A DNA stretch of 64,000 bases from Leptospiraceae bacterium (GTDB lineage: Bacteria > Spirochaetota > Leptospiria > Leptospirales > Leptonemataceae): positions 1 to 64,000 of the forward strand of contig BPKM01000005.1 of assembly GCA_026005135.1 (NCBI GenBank), read 5' to 3'. Below, in pieces: positions 1-10,500 of the stretch. Below the pieces are notes generated by a model that was not told where the DNA came from, did no database searches, and saw only the letters and a program-made list of their open reading frames with translations. Position 1 is the first letter of the stretch. The number at the start of each line of letters is the position of its first letter. A program made the position numbers and the translations under genes.

Positions 1-128
1 AATTTTTCTTTATTTCTTCCAATTAAGATTTGAGAGATATTTTTTTTAGCTAATAAATGACTGAAAGCAACTGCCATATCAGATGTAGCACCTAAAATTA
101 CAACTTTATTCCAGTAGGATTGTTTCAT
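1..128 (-). CDS. Partial SDR-family oxidoreductase N-terminus (DprE2-like by context), truncated by window edge
   Basis: Reverse-strand translation MKQSYWNKVVILGATSDMAVAFSHLLAKKNISQILIGRNKEK shows a Rossmann GATSDMA motif; lies 3' of a DprE1-like gene. Confidence 0.65.
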   Translation of the reverse strand, partial: MKQSYWNKVVILGATSDMAVAFSHLLAKKNISQILIGRNKEK

Positions 129-143
129 AATGCCTCCTCTTAA

Positions 144-1511
144 TTAAGCATAAATTCCGAGTCGTTCTGATTGTTTAGATTTTAATATATTTTCGGGATC
201 AAATTTTCGCTTTAATTTTAAAAATTCTTCTACAGGATAAGTAGAATAAAAAAACTCTTTTGACATTCGAGAGTCTTTTGCAAGATATAATCTTCCTCCA
301 TATTCTTGTACAATTTGATCTAATACCTCTAAAAATTCTGGTAATTTTTTTTCTACGGGAAAATCGAGAGCTAAGGTATAACCTTCTTCTGGAAACGATA
401 AGGGACAAGAAACAGATTTTCCATTTTTTGAACCTTTTTGAGGTATTTTATCTGGATTCCCAAATAATTTAAAAACAACGAGAAAAGATCCCATTTTATT
501 TTTCGCAATTTCCTGTATGATTTTTTTTGTCCCTTCGTATCCATTTTCTTCTGGTAATACAAATTGATACTGGACAAAACCTTTCTTACCATAAATACGA
601 TTCCAATTATGAATAGAATCTAAAGGATAAAAAAATTTATCATAATCTACAATCGATTCTTTTATTTTTCCTATATGAGAATTATAAACAAGAAAATTAA
701 ATAATTTTACTGTTAAAGGATTTAAAACAAAAGAAGGGAAATAAAAAGGTACATTGAATTTTATTTTCTTTTTTATAGATAAAGGATTTTTATAAAACTT
801 CGTTGATTTTAAATCTTCCAAAGTAGCATGTTCTCCAGTAAATAAAATTCCTCTACCTAAGCTTTTTCCTCTTGCTAAACAATCCATCCATGCTACTGTA
901 TAAGTGGCATTTTTTGATTGTTCAAAATATTCTAACATTTCATCTAAATTCTTTGCTTTATAAGTTTTCTGTTTTATATAAGCAGTTTCTATTTTTTTTA
1001 AATAAAATTTTGCTTTTTTTATAATACCACATAATCCCATACCACCACATATAGCTCGGAATAAATCAACATTTTTCTGTGGACTGCATTCTACTATTTT
1101 TCCTGTTGGTAATTCAACTTCCATCCATATTACATGTTTATGAAAGGAACCTTCGCAATGATGATTTTTTCCATGAACATCACTACTTATAGCACCTGCT
1201 ACTGTGACAAATTTTGTTCCAGGTGTAACAGGTAAAAACCAACCACGAGGTACAAATATATCTAATATTTCTTCTAAACTAACACCACCTTCGCAAGTCA
1301 ATAAACCTGTTTGTTCATCAAATTCTAAAAAATGATTATTTTTTGTTCCATCTATAATATTATCTGATAAACTTGCATCACCATAGGAACGACCTAAACC
1401 CCTAACAATAAAAGGAACTTTCGTTTGTCTTAAGTGATTTAATCTATTAAAAGAATAAATATTTGCATTTACAACTGGAAAATTACCCCAATTTGCAACT
1501 TTTTTTAACAC
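144..1511 (-). CDS. FAD-binding oxidoreductase, DprE1-like (decaprenylphosphoryl-ribose 2-oxidase / gulonolactone oxidase family)
   Basis: FAD_binding_4-like motifs (VRGLGRSYGDASL, PGTKFVTVAGAISSDVHGKNHH), C-terminal FDPENILKS. Confidence 0.75.
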   Translation of the reverse strand: MLKKVANWGNFPVVNANIYSFNRLNHLRQTKVPFIVRGLGRSYGDASLSDNIIDGTKNNHFLEFDEQTGLLTCEGGVSLEEILDIFVPRGWFLPVTPGTKFVTVAGAISSDVHGKNHHCEGSFHKHVIWMEVELPTGKIVECSPQKNVDLFRAICGGMGLCGIIKKAKFYLKKIETAYIKQKTYKAKNLDEMLEYFEQSKNATYTVAWMDCLARGKSLGRGILFTGEHATLEDLKSTKFYKNPLSIKKKIKFNVPFYFPSFVLNPLTVKLFNFLVYNSHIGKIKESIVDYDKFFYPLDSIHNWNRIYGKKGFVQYQFVLPEENGYEGTKKIIQEIAKNKMGSFLVVFKLFGNPDKIPQKGSKNGKSVSCPLSFPEEGYTLALDFPVEKKLPEFLEVLDQIVQEYGGRLYLAKDSRMSKEFFYSTYPVEEFLKLKRKFDPENILKSKQSERLGIYA

Positions 1512-1555
1512 ATATACAAGTTTTTTAGTGGAATTCTTCTGTCTATTCTTTTCAT

Positions 1556-3454
1556 TTATTTATTTTTTCGAGCAAGGATTCTTGTTAAGAAATCTTCTAT
1601 AGAAGTTGCTATGTCAAATTTTTCCTGATCTGGCATTAATGCATTTCTTTGTTCATCAGCTTCGTCCATAGCTTGTTTTAATAATTTATGTCCATGTCTA
1701 ATAATATATCTTTTTGTTATTAATATTGGCCAAACATAGATAGGATCATTTAAATCTATTTTTGGCGATTTTGGATTATTTGGTTTTATTCGAAAAGAAA
1801 GTATTTTACCTCTTCCATATTTTTTCAAAAACTGAATTAAATAATCTTCGTTATTTTGAAATTCTTCTACTCTTTCTAATAAAGTAAGTCGATTTGGTAA
1901 TTCTTTATTATTCCAGGCTTCATCTAATACATCAAGCACCTTTGACATAATTTGTTCTACTTTTTCGTCTTTCTGGATTGTCTGTTTTAATTTTTTTACA
2001 TCCTCTTCGTATAAGTCAACCTGAGGTTTTTCTTCTTCGTTTTCTTCAATTTTTTTTCTTGCTAACTCCTTAGTTTTTTTCGCAGCTTCTTTCTTTTTAT
2101 AATGAATTTGCTTTTCTATTTCTTCTCTTCTTATTTCTTCTTTTAGCTTTTCTTTTTCTTCATCTTTAACACGATTTTTTCCAAATAATGCGCGAAAAAT
2201 TCTTATATACCATGGTAATCTTAGAAATAACACTTCTTCTTCTGCACTTAAATATATTTTTAGTTGTTCTCCTTCTAAAAGTCTTCCTACATCCATTTGC
2301 ATTAAAATTTTCATTTCAGTATCATCGCCTTTATCCGCTAATTGTCTTCTGGCATGTACAACTGCTGGATAAACATTTTTTTTGTATAATAAAAAATCCA
2401 TTAATTTATTACCATACATATATTCTGTATGTAAAACATCTGGATTAGAAATCAAACTGGGTAAATCGTCTTTATTAAGAGATTTTAAATAATTAGCAGG
2501 AATAACCCAATCATAACGCGATAATTCTTCTAATACTTTTTGTATTTTAATCTTTCTTTGCTCTTCTTCTTTAACTTTAAAGATACGAATTAATTCATTT
2601 AAAATTAACCTTAACTCAGAAAATAAGAGTTGATTTTTATTTATCTGAATTCCCTGAATTTTATTTCGAAAATTTTCTAAATTTCTCTGATTGATTTCTC
2701 CCGGAAATTCAAGAGGTTGATTTTCGTTTAAACGTGCAATTAACATATTCATTCTATCTATTAAACTTTCTTCATCTGGAAATTGTAAGGTAAAAAAATT
2801 ATTATTCCCTTTTAAATATAGAAGAACTCTTTCATTGATTAATTCCTGAATAACTGGCTTTACAAAAATCTTATAAGTTAAATTTTTTTGTTCCTGTGTT
2901 TTATCTAAAATATTTTGCATATAATAATGAATAACTGCTCCAGCATGACTGTTATAATAATTTTCATCATCTAAATTTTTTAAAATATATTCTCTATGTG
3001 TTCCCTGCCATTTGGATCCTTTCCTTGCAATCCATTTTTTAAAAGCATCTATACTTCTATTTTTATAGTAATCATAATATCTCTTATAAGAAGTACCATC
3101 TTGTTGAGTTGGTCTACATACTATAGTAAGATTTGATAAACTTCCCCCTCCAGCTATATAATCAACAGCAGGAAAAGTAATTAATACTAAGGATTTTAGA
3201 GAGCCTCTACCGGTTAATTCATTTATATATTCATCAAATTTATCTTTCGGTATTGCTAATTCTTTTTGTAATTGATATATATCTGGTAAAATTCTATGTG
3301 CTTGAAAACGTGAAGTAGCTTCAAATACTGCATTAAATATAGCATAAATTCCTTTATACTTAAAATCCCCTCTTGATTCTAAGGATTGTGCATAATCCAT
3401 TGCTTCTCTTAATGGTAATATATCTAATTCTGTTGTATTGATTTGTTCTTTCAT
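1556..3454 (-). CDS. Hypothetical protein, 632 aa, charged coiled-coil middle region
   Basis: Long ORF; no family recognised by eye. Confidence 0.7.
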   Translation of the reverse strand: MKEQINTTELDILPLREAMDYAQSLESRGDFKYKGIYAIFNAVFEATSRFQAHRILPDIYQLQKELAIPKDKFDEYINELTGRGSLKSLVLITFPAVDYIAGGGSLSNLTIVCRPTQQDGTSYKRYYDYYKNRSIDAFKKWIARKGSKWQGTHREYILKNLDDENYYNSHAGAVIHYYMQNILDKTQEQKNLTYKIFVKPVIQELINERVLLYLKGNNNFFTLQFPDEESLIDRMNMLIARLNENQPLEFPGEINQRNLENFRNKIQGIQINKNQLLFSELRLILNELIRIFKVKEEEQRKIKIQKVLEELSRYDWVIPANYLKSLNKDDLPSLISNPDVLHTEYMYGNKLMDFLLYKKNVYPAVVHARRQLADKGDDTEMKILMQMDVGRLLEGEQLKIYLSAEEEVLFLRLPWYIRIFRALFGKNRVKDEEKEKLKEEIRREEIEKQIHYKKKEAAKKTKELARKKIEENEEEKPQVDLYEEDVKKLKQTIQKDEKVEQIMSKVLDVLDEAWNNKELPNRLTLLERVEEFQNNEDYLIQFLKKYGRGKILSFRIKPNNPKSPKIDLNDPIYVWPILITKRYIIRHGHKLLKQAMDEADEQRNALMPDQEKFDIATSIEDFLTRILARKNK

Positions 3455-3571
3455 AAAAAATTTATGAAGTCCTTTATTATTATGTATATTTATTTTATTT
3501 ACATTAAAATTAGCAATAATTTTTTATAATTATAAGGTATCATTTTTTAATATTATTTCAGGAGTATATTT

Positions 3572-4309
3572 ATGAAAAATATTCAGATTTTACCATCCAA
3601 AGAAGATAAAGAAATATTTATAAAAAACAATTTTGACGAAATAGCAAAAAATTATGATAAATTTAATGATTTATTTACTTTTGGAATGCATAGAGCCTGG
3701 AAAAAAACCTTAATAAATATGTTACATGTAGAAGATGCTAAAAATGCAATTGATTTATGTTGTGGTAGTGGTGATTTAGCTATATTAATGGGAAATCCCA
3801 ATCTAAACAAAGATTTACAAATAGTAGCATGTGATTTTAGCGAAGGAATGCTTGCAGTAATGGAAAAAAGAATTCGAAAATCTAATATATGGAATCGTAT
3901 CGAAATAAGAAAAGAAAATGTTTTATCTTTACCTTCATGGTATAATAATAAATTTGATATTGCTACAGTTGGTTATGGTGTTAGAAATGTTAAAGATAGA
4001 ATCCAATTTTTTAAAGAAGTATATCGAATTTTAAATGATAAGGGAAGATTTGGTATATTAGAAGTAGGAACGATAGAACCAAAATGGATAAGACCTTTCG
4101 CTCATTTTTTTATGAAACATATTATCCCTTTAATAGGATATATTTTACAAGGGAAAAAACATAAAATGTATGATTACTTACCTGCATCAGCTTTAGAATT
4201 TCCTCCTCCAGAAACCATTATAAATGAATTAGAATCAGTAGGTTTTAAAAATATACATTATAAAAGGCTTTTTTTTGGTGCTTCAATCATTTATATTGCT
4301 TATAAATAA
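3572..4309 (+). CDS. ubiE: Demethylmenaquinone methyltransferase UbiE/MenG family
   Basis: SAM methyltransferase motifs (NYDKFNDLFTFGMHRAWK, DLCCGSGDLAI, YGVRNVKDR), SD ggag upstream. Confidence 0.85.
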   Translation: MKNIQILPSKEDKEIFIKNNFDEIAKNYDKFNDLFTFGMHRAWKKTLINMLHVEDAKNAIDLCCGSGDLAILMGNPNLNKDLQIVACDFSEGMLAVMEKRIRKSNIWNRIEIRKENVLSLPSWYNNKFDIATVGYGVRNVKDRIQFFKEVYRILNDKGRFGILEVGTIEPKWIRPFAHFFMKHIIPLIGYILQGKKHKMYDYLPASALEFPPPETIINELESVGFKNIHYKRLFFGASIIYIAYK

Positions 4310-4317
4310 AAATTAAA

Positions 4318-5229
4318 ATGCAAAAACAATATCTTATTTCTGTTAAAAGAACAAAATGGGAAAGAGATTTACATAAATATAATTCAGTAAAAGAGTTAAA
4401 AAAAATTTACCGCCTACAAAATAATATCTTTCAGAAAGTTTATTCTTCTCATGTAAGACAAAAAAAAGCATTCGAAAAACTTTATAATAAAGTACACCAT
4501 ATAGCAGAATTTATTTATAGAGAAGAATTAAATTTACCTTATGTAAAAAATTTTCCCTTTCTAATTAGTTTTGGAGGCGATAATCATTTTATTTATACAG
4601 CAAGGTTTGCTTCTCAACCAATTATTGGTATTAATTCTGATCCAAAAACTTCAACAGGAGCATTACTTTATTTTGATGTAGATAGGTTTTTAGAATATCA
4701 TGAAAAAGATTATTTTTTTAATAATAACTATAAAACTGAAGAATGGTCTTTAATTGAAGGTATGATCTATTATCCAGATAATAGTAAAATATATACAGGA
4801 AAATGTATTTCCGAAACTATTATAAGAAATGAATTTGCCGATGCTATGAGCCGATATTTTATAAGAATTGATTCAAAAGAATACGAAGAACAAAGAAGTT
4901 CTGGATTATTACTTTCCACAGGTGCAGGTTCAACTGGTTGGTTTTATAATTGCTTACCCCATTCTATACAACTTTTCGAAGATCCAGTTTTCCCCAAAGA
5001 TGCTCCCTATTTTAAAATTATAGCAAGAGAACCCGGCTTTAATCGAATTCATAAATTTAAATATTTATATTGTACTATTAAAGAAAAAGAAAAATTAGAA
5101 ATTATTTCCGAAATGGAAGGTGTAATTGTAATTGATTCCCATCCAGAATGTATGTTTTCCTTTCCACCAGGAGCAAAAGTTCAATTTAAACTCAGTACGG
5201 ATAAATTAAAAGTAGTAAAAAATTCATGA
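4318..5229 (+). CDS. NAD kinase-like protein (NADK2-like)
   Basis: FGGDNHFIYTA, IGINSDPKTSTGALLYF and STGAGSTGW motifs of the ATP-NAD kinase fold. Confidence 0.65.
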   Translation: MQKQYLISVKRTKWERDLHKYNSVKELKKIYRLQNNIFQKVYSSHVRQKKAFEKLYNKVHHIAEFIYREELNLPYVKNFPFLISFGGDNHFIYTARFASQPIIGINSDPKTSTGALLYFDVDRFLEYHEKDYFFNNNYKTEEWSLIEGMIYYPDNSKIYTGKCISETIIRNEFADAMSRYFIRIDSKEYEEQRSSGLLLSTGAGSTGWFYNCLPHSIQLFEDPVFPKDAPYFKIIAREPGFNRIHKFKYLYCTIKEKEKLEIISEMEGVIVIDSHPECMFSFPPGAKVQFKLSTDKLKVVKNS

Positions 5230-5326
5230 TATTTAGAATTTATAGTATTTAATTTATAATACAAAATATTTTATTTGTAACTATTTTTTTATTTGATTTT
5301 AACATATAAATCTATAAATTATAATT

Positions 5327-6337
5327 ATGCCAAAAGAAATAAGCCATATTTATTTTGCAGAAGAAATTCAGAAAGATTTAAGACCAGAAATTCAACAAAT
5401 CCTAAAACAAAATCAAAATTTATATTATTATGGTTCAACATCACCAGATTTATTTTACTATTATTTACCTTTAAGAAAACAATTTCATCAAATAGGAAGA
5501 ATCGATTGGGGTAAATATATACATGATCATAAAGAAAATATGAATCCCATCTATTTATTATTAGAATGGGAAAAAGAAAATTTATATTCACAAAGCAAAA
5601 AAATTTTCAGTTTTGTTGCAGGTTATTTAACTCATGTTGCTGCTGATACTATTTTTCATCCTTATATTTATTCCATTACTGGTCATTATTATAATCCAGA
5701 TAAAAAATTACAAAAAATTGCTCAAAGAAATCATAGAATTTTCGAAAGCAAAATGGATTTATTTATAATAGAAAATATCTATAAAACCAATTTAAAACAA
5801 TTTCAATTACTACAAAAATTATCCCTAAGAGATGAAGAAAAAGAAATTATTAATCTATATGGTATAGCTATTAAAGAAAGTTTTAGTTCGGATTCTAATT
5901 TTAACAATAATTTAATGTCAGAATTTACTTTATTTTGTTATAATAACCAGATGAATTTAATAAAGCTTTTTCAAAGCAAACAGTTATTATTTTTACTCTC
6001 TTTATTAAGATATATTCATTTTGAAATTGATAATACTTTATGTTTATGTTATAGTAATCATCTAAAAGAATATTCTATCGATTTTTACCATTTTGAACCA
6101 GCACCACATCCTATAACAGGAGAAACCATAGAAGGAAACTTTTTTACCTTTACAGAAAAAATAAAATCCAGAGGTGTTTTATTAATAGAATCTGCTTATG
6201 ATTATTTAATGAATCCTCAATTGAATAGAAAATTCTTAGAAAAACAAATCCCCCATTATTCTTTAAATACTGGACTTATTCAAATTCCTAATGACAGAAT
6301 GCAGTATTTTAAACTGCACCCTGCATTTTCTTATTAA
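5327..6337 (+). CDS. Zinc-dependent phospholipase C family protein
   Basis: PKEISHIYFAEEI..., GSTSPDLFYYYLP, TH(V)AADTIFHPYI motifs. Confidence 0.6.
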   Translation: MPKEISHIYFAEEIQKDLRPEIQQILKQNQNLYYYGSTSPDLFYYYLPLRKQFHQIGRIDWGKYIHDHKENMNPIYLLLEWEKENLYSQSKKIFSFVAGYLTHVAADTIFHPYIYSITGHYYNPDKKLQKIAQRNHRIFESKMDLFIIENIYKTNLKQFQLLQKLSLRDEEKEIINLYGIAIKESFSSDSNFNNNLMSEFTLFCYNNQMNLIKLFQSKQLLFLLSLLRYIHFEIDNTLCLCYSNHLKEYSIDFYHFEPAPHPITGETIEGNFFTFTEKIKSRGVLLIESAYDYLMNPQLNRKFLEKQIPHYSLNTGLIQIPNDRMQYFKLHPAFSY

Positions 6338-7011
6338 TCCCATTTAATACTTTCTAAGGAAGCCTGTGCTTCTTTTTTTACACCAGTAGGAAAATTGGAA
6401 CGAATTACTTTCATCAAAGGAACAAATGACCTTTTATCCCCTAAAGCACCAAGAGATTGGATAACTGCTGTTATAAAACGTATATTATCTGGTTGTGGTC
6501 CACGAGATAATTCCTTATTTAAAGCATTTATAAGTTCATTTGATGCTAAATCAGAATGTTTATAGAAACGACTTAAACTTCTTGCTGCCTCAATTCTTAC
6601 TTCTTCATCTTCATTTTCATCGTTTAATCGTCTTCCTAAGGCTGGTATAATTGCTTCAACACCTTTATCGTAAACAGAAAATTGTGCTAATGCCCTACAT
6701 ATATGAATTCGCAATTCTTTATGATATGCTTCGTTTTTATTTGGAGTTAATACTCCAAGAATAGGATTATAAATTTTTTCTGGTGGAAAATTGGGATTTT
6801 CTGCATAAATTTGCTTAGCAATTACACCTAATCGATCTACTGCTAATTGTTTTTCTTCTATGCGAACATTAGGATCAGAAAGCAATTTACTTAATTCTTC
6901 TATACCTTTTTCGTTTGCTGGAACACGATTAAAAATAGGTGCAGTTTCCTGAGAAAATAAAAACTGAAATGATAAAAAATACAATATGATAAAATAAATC
7001 CATTTTTTCAT
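6334..7011 (-). CDS. HEAT-repeat protein with signal peptide
   Basis: N-terminal signal peptide and alpha-helical repeats (EVRIEAARSLSRFY, IQSLGALGDKRSFVPLMKVI). Confidence 0.6.
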   Translation of the reverse strand: MKKWIYFIILYFLSFQFLFSQETAPIFNRVPANEKGIEELSKLLSDPNVRIEEKQLAVDRLGVIAKQIYAENPNFPPEKIYNPILGVLTPNKNEAYHKELRIHICRALAQFSVYDKGVEAIIPALGRRLNDENEDEEVRIEAARSLSRFYKHSDLASNELINALNKELSRGPQPDNIRFITAVIQSLGALGDKRSFVPLMKVIRSNFPTGVKKEAQASLESIKWD

Positions 7012-7012
7012 G

Positions 7013-7534
7013 CTATTCCCCCTTTTTTTTAGAATTTACATATTCAATATAATTATTTATAACTTCTACTAAATCCTGAAACTGATCATTCTTCCTAATT
7101 CTTATTTTTTTAACCTCCCCCGTTTCCATCATTTCTTTCAATGTTCTTTTGATATTATAAATAGGTCCAGCCATACTATGAGAATAAAATAAGCTAAATA
7201 CTATTAATATAATAAGATTTACTACACTTATAAATAAAATTGGTTTCCAGTATAATTGAAAAGCATTATAAGATTTGACTGGAGTTGGAAGTGGGATCAC
7301 TTCGCCATTTTCCTGTAAACATTGTATTGTTTTTTCTGGATTCATACTATATAATAAGCCACCTTCTTCTATTAATAGAGCATATGGGTTTTCTCTTAAC
7401 AGCCATAAAATTCCTAAGGTAAAGGCTAATACAATAAGAATAATCACAGAAAATCTTAACATAAATTGATTCTGAAATTTTTTATCTATATAATATTTCC
7501 ATCGTAATGATTTTTCTTTACCTTGATTTTCCAT
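7013..7534 (-). CDS. Membrane protein with HAMP-like domain
   Basis: Two TM segments followed by GPIYNIKRTLKEMMETGEVKKIRIRKNDQFQDL. Confidence 0.6.
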   Translation of the reverse strand: MENQGKEKSLRWKYYIDKKFQNQFMLRFSVIILIVLAFTLGILWLLRENPYALLIEEGGLLYSMNPEKTIQCLQENGEVIPLPTPVKSYNAFQLYWKPILFISVVNLIILIVFSLFYSHSMAGPIYNIKRTLKEMMETGEVKKIRIRKNDQFQDLVEVINNYIEYVNSKKKGE

Positions 7535-7580
7535 ATTTCTACCTCTTTTTATTTATTATCGTTAACTTAAATACAAAATA

Positions 7581-10500
7581 TTAATAGTGAAACTTCACAA
7601 TTCCTTTTCTAAACTTTTGTAATTCTTTAAATACTTTTTTTTCTTTTTGATTTAAATTAATATTATTTAAATTATATTCAGAATCAATATAAAAAATTTG
7701 TTCATTTTGTAATAAAACATTATTTAAATTATGATTTAAAACATCAATATCAATAGAATAGAAATAATATTTTTTCTCCATAGATAAATCTAAAAGATTC
7801 AATTTCCATAAATCTTTATGATTTTGAAATTGAACTAAATAATTTTGATTTAATCTATATAAATAATTATCATTCAAAGATTCTTTGTAAGTAAGATAAA
7901 AATCTTTATTTAAGACATATATATTTTTATTAGTTCTTATTAAAAAATAATTAGAATTTAATTCAAAATCCAGAATTTCTTCTCCCTTTTCGAATTGAAA
8001 TTGCCTTTCTGGTTCTAAATTTTGCTTTTCTATAAAAGTATTAAAATTCATTAATGCAATATCATTACCTTTTTTAAAAATCAAATTATTTCCCCATAAG
8101 GATATTAATGGTTTTTCTAATTTTATAATTTGATCATTATAATATAAAAATAAATCCTTTTTACAATCTGTTTTAGATATTAAAAGTACCAAATCTGGTA
8201 AAATATTATATACATTACAAATTGTATAAGAAAATCTCCTATTCCATATTTCAATACCTGAAAATGGATCAATTGCTTTTATTTGATTTTTTTGTATAAT
8301 CCATAGGAATTGATTTAAATCAACCTTTTTGATATCCGTTTCATTTAAATGAAAAAATATTTTTTCTGTATTCATTTCAATAGAAATTATTTCTTTTTCA
8401 TTATAGAAGATTAAACGATTATCGTATGGTAAAATATTATAATCTTTTAAATTTCCAGTATAGGTATATTCAAAAAAAGGCTGATTATTAGTTAATTCAT
8501 TATAAATATTTTTTACTTTAAAATAAAATTTTGAAGTTGGATAGGTTTGTAAAAACATCATACAATATTGTTTTAATTCATCTGATTTAATGCCTGTTTC
8601 TTTATAGAATTTAATCAGTGCCCAGAAATAAACATCTCTTTTTTGTAAAGAGATAGCTTTTTTTAATAAACGCTCTGCTTCTAAAAAATTTCTATTTTCA
8701 TATTCAATATAAGCAAGATGATAATATGCATCGCTATATTCAGGGAATTGCTTAATTAAATATAATAATTCTTTTTTTGCTTTCTGATTATCATTTTGAT
8801 TAAAATAGATTAATGATAAATTCAATATAGCAATTTCTCTACCAAAACCATTTTGCTGAGATATTTCTCGAAATACTTCTTCTGAACGTTTTAAATCTTT
8901 TAGAAAATATAATGCTAAACCATAACCAATTTTAGAAGGTAAAAAGTCTGGATTATATATTATTGCATCTTCAAAATAAGATAGTGCTTCGTAATATTCT
9001 TTTTTTATTAGTTTGATAATTCCAAGCTTATAATAAGAATAATATGCATCTTCTTTTATTGATAAGATCTCTTTAAAGCCTTTTTCTGCTTCTTCTAATT
9101 TATTTAATTCTAAAAGTCTTGTATATAAAGCCTCTAAAACATAAATTTCTTTCGGTTTTTCTTTTAGAGCATTTTCTAAAAGTCTATATCCTTCTACTTC
9201 ATTTCCCAAATAAAATTCTATTTCTGCTAATCGTACTAAAATTAATGGTTTTTTCCATTTTTGATATATGTTAAAATAAATTTCTTTTGCTTTTTTATAT
9301 TCTTCTTTAAAATAAAGTTGTTCCGCTTTTTCTAATTCTTCAACAAGCGCTTTATATTTTATATTATTTTGTATGATTTCTTTGCTATTTTTATATAATA
9401 GATTTTCAGGTTCTAATTTTAATGCTTTTTGTACATAAGAAAGAGCATTTTGAAATCTTTTATTTTTATTTTCTTCTAATGACATTAAATAGTAATTATA
9501 TGCTAATTGTTTTTTTACTATATAAGAATCAGGATATTTTGTTAATAATTTTTGATTTATTAATAAAGCTTCTTTTAAATTATTTTCCTGTATTAATAAC
9601 TTTATATACAAAATTCCAAAACTGAGATTATTTTTACTTTTATTTATAATATTTGATTTAAGATTTTTATATTTTCTATAATTAATTTTTTTATATAAAT
9701 CTAAGAGTTTTTCATAAGCATAAATGTTATCATTTGATATTTTTAAAGCATTATAATAATTGCTTTCTGCATATTTATAATTCCTTAGTTTTTGATATAA
9801 ATCTCCTATAGCAAGATAAACTTCTGGATGTTTATAAATTGCTAAAGCTTTATAATACAATTTCTTTGCTTGATTATACTGATGATTTTTTAGATATTGA
9901 TTACCTTTTTTAATAAGTGTTAATGCATCCAACTTTGTATTTTCTTTTTCCCAGAAATCTTTATTTGTATCTAAATTTTTAATAATCTCTAAATGGTACT
10001 TAGATTTTTCTAAATTACCCATCTCTAAATAAATTAAGTATAAATTTTTATGTGTATTTAAAGAATTTTGATTTTTACTTAATATTCGATTTAGAATTGA
10101 AATTGATTTTTTATAATTTCCTGTCTGCTTAAAATATAACGCTAATAAATTTAAAAGTTTTTCATCAGAAGGATATAATTGCAAACCTGTTTTAATACAA
10201 GATAAAGAATTATAAAACTGACTTGTTTCTAAATAGGTTCTACATAAATATAAAAAATGATCTAAATCCTTTGAAATTTCTAATGCTTTTTTAAAATTAG
10301 AAATTGCCTGATCGTAATTCTTTAATTCTAAATATAAAATTCCTAACTGGAAATATCCTATTGAGCTTTCTGGTCGCAATTGAATAATTTGTTTAAAATT
10401 TTCTTCTGCTTCTTTAAATTTTTTATTTTTAAATGCATTATTACCTTTCTCTAAATAATAAGCAACTTTAACCTGTGTTTTACTATTACGAACTTCTTTT

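Noticed and set aside
199-592. Small ORFs 199-408, 260-472 and 371-592 around the DprE1-like gene
   Set aside because: Overlap a long, well-supported CDS in other frames; low-complexity translations typical of AT-rich shadow ORFs
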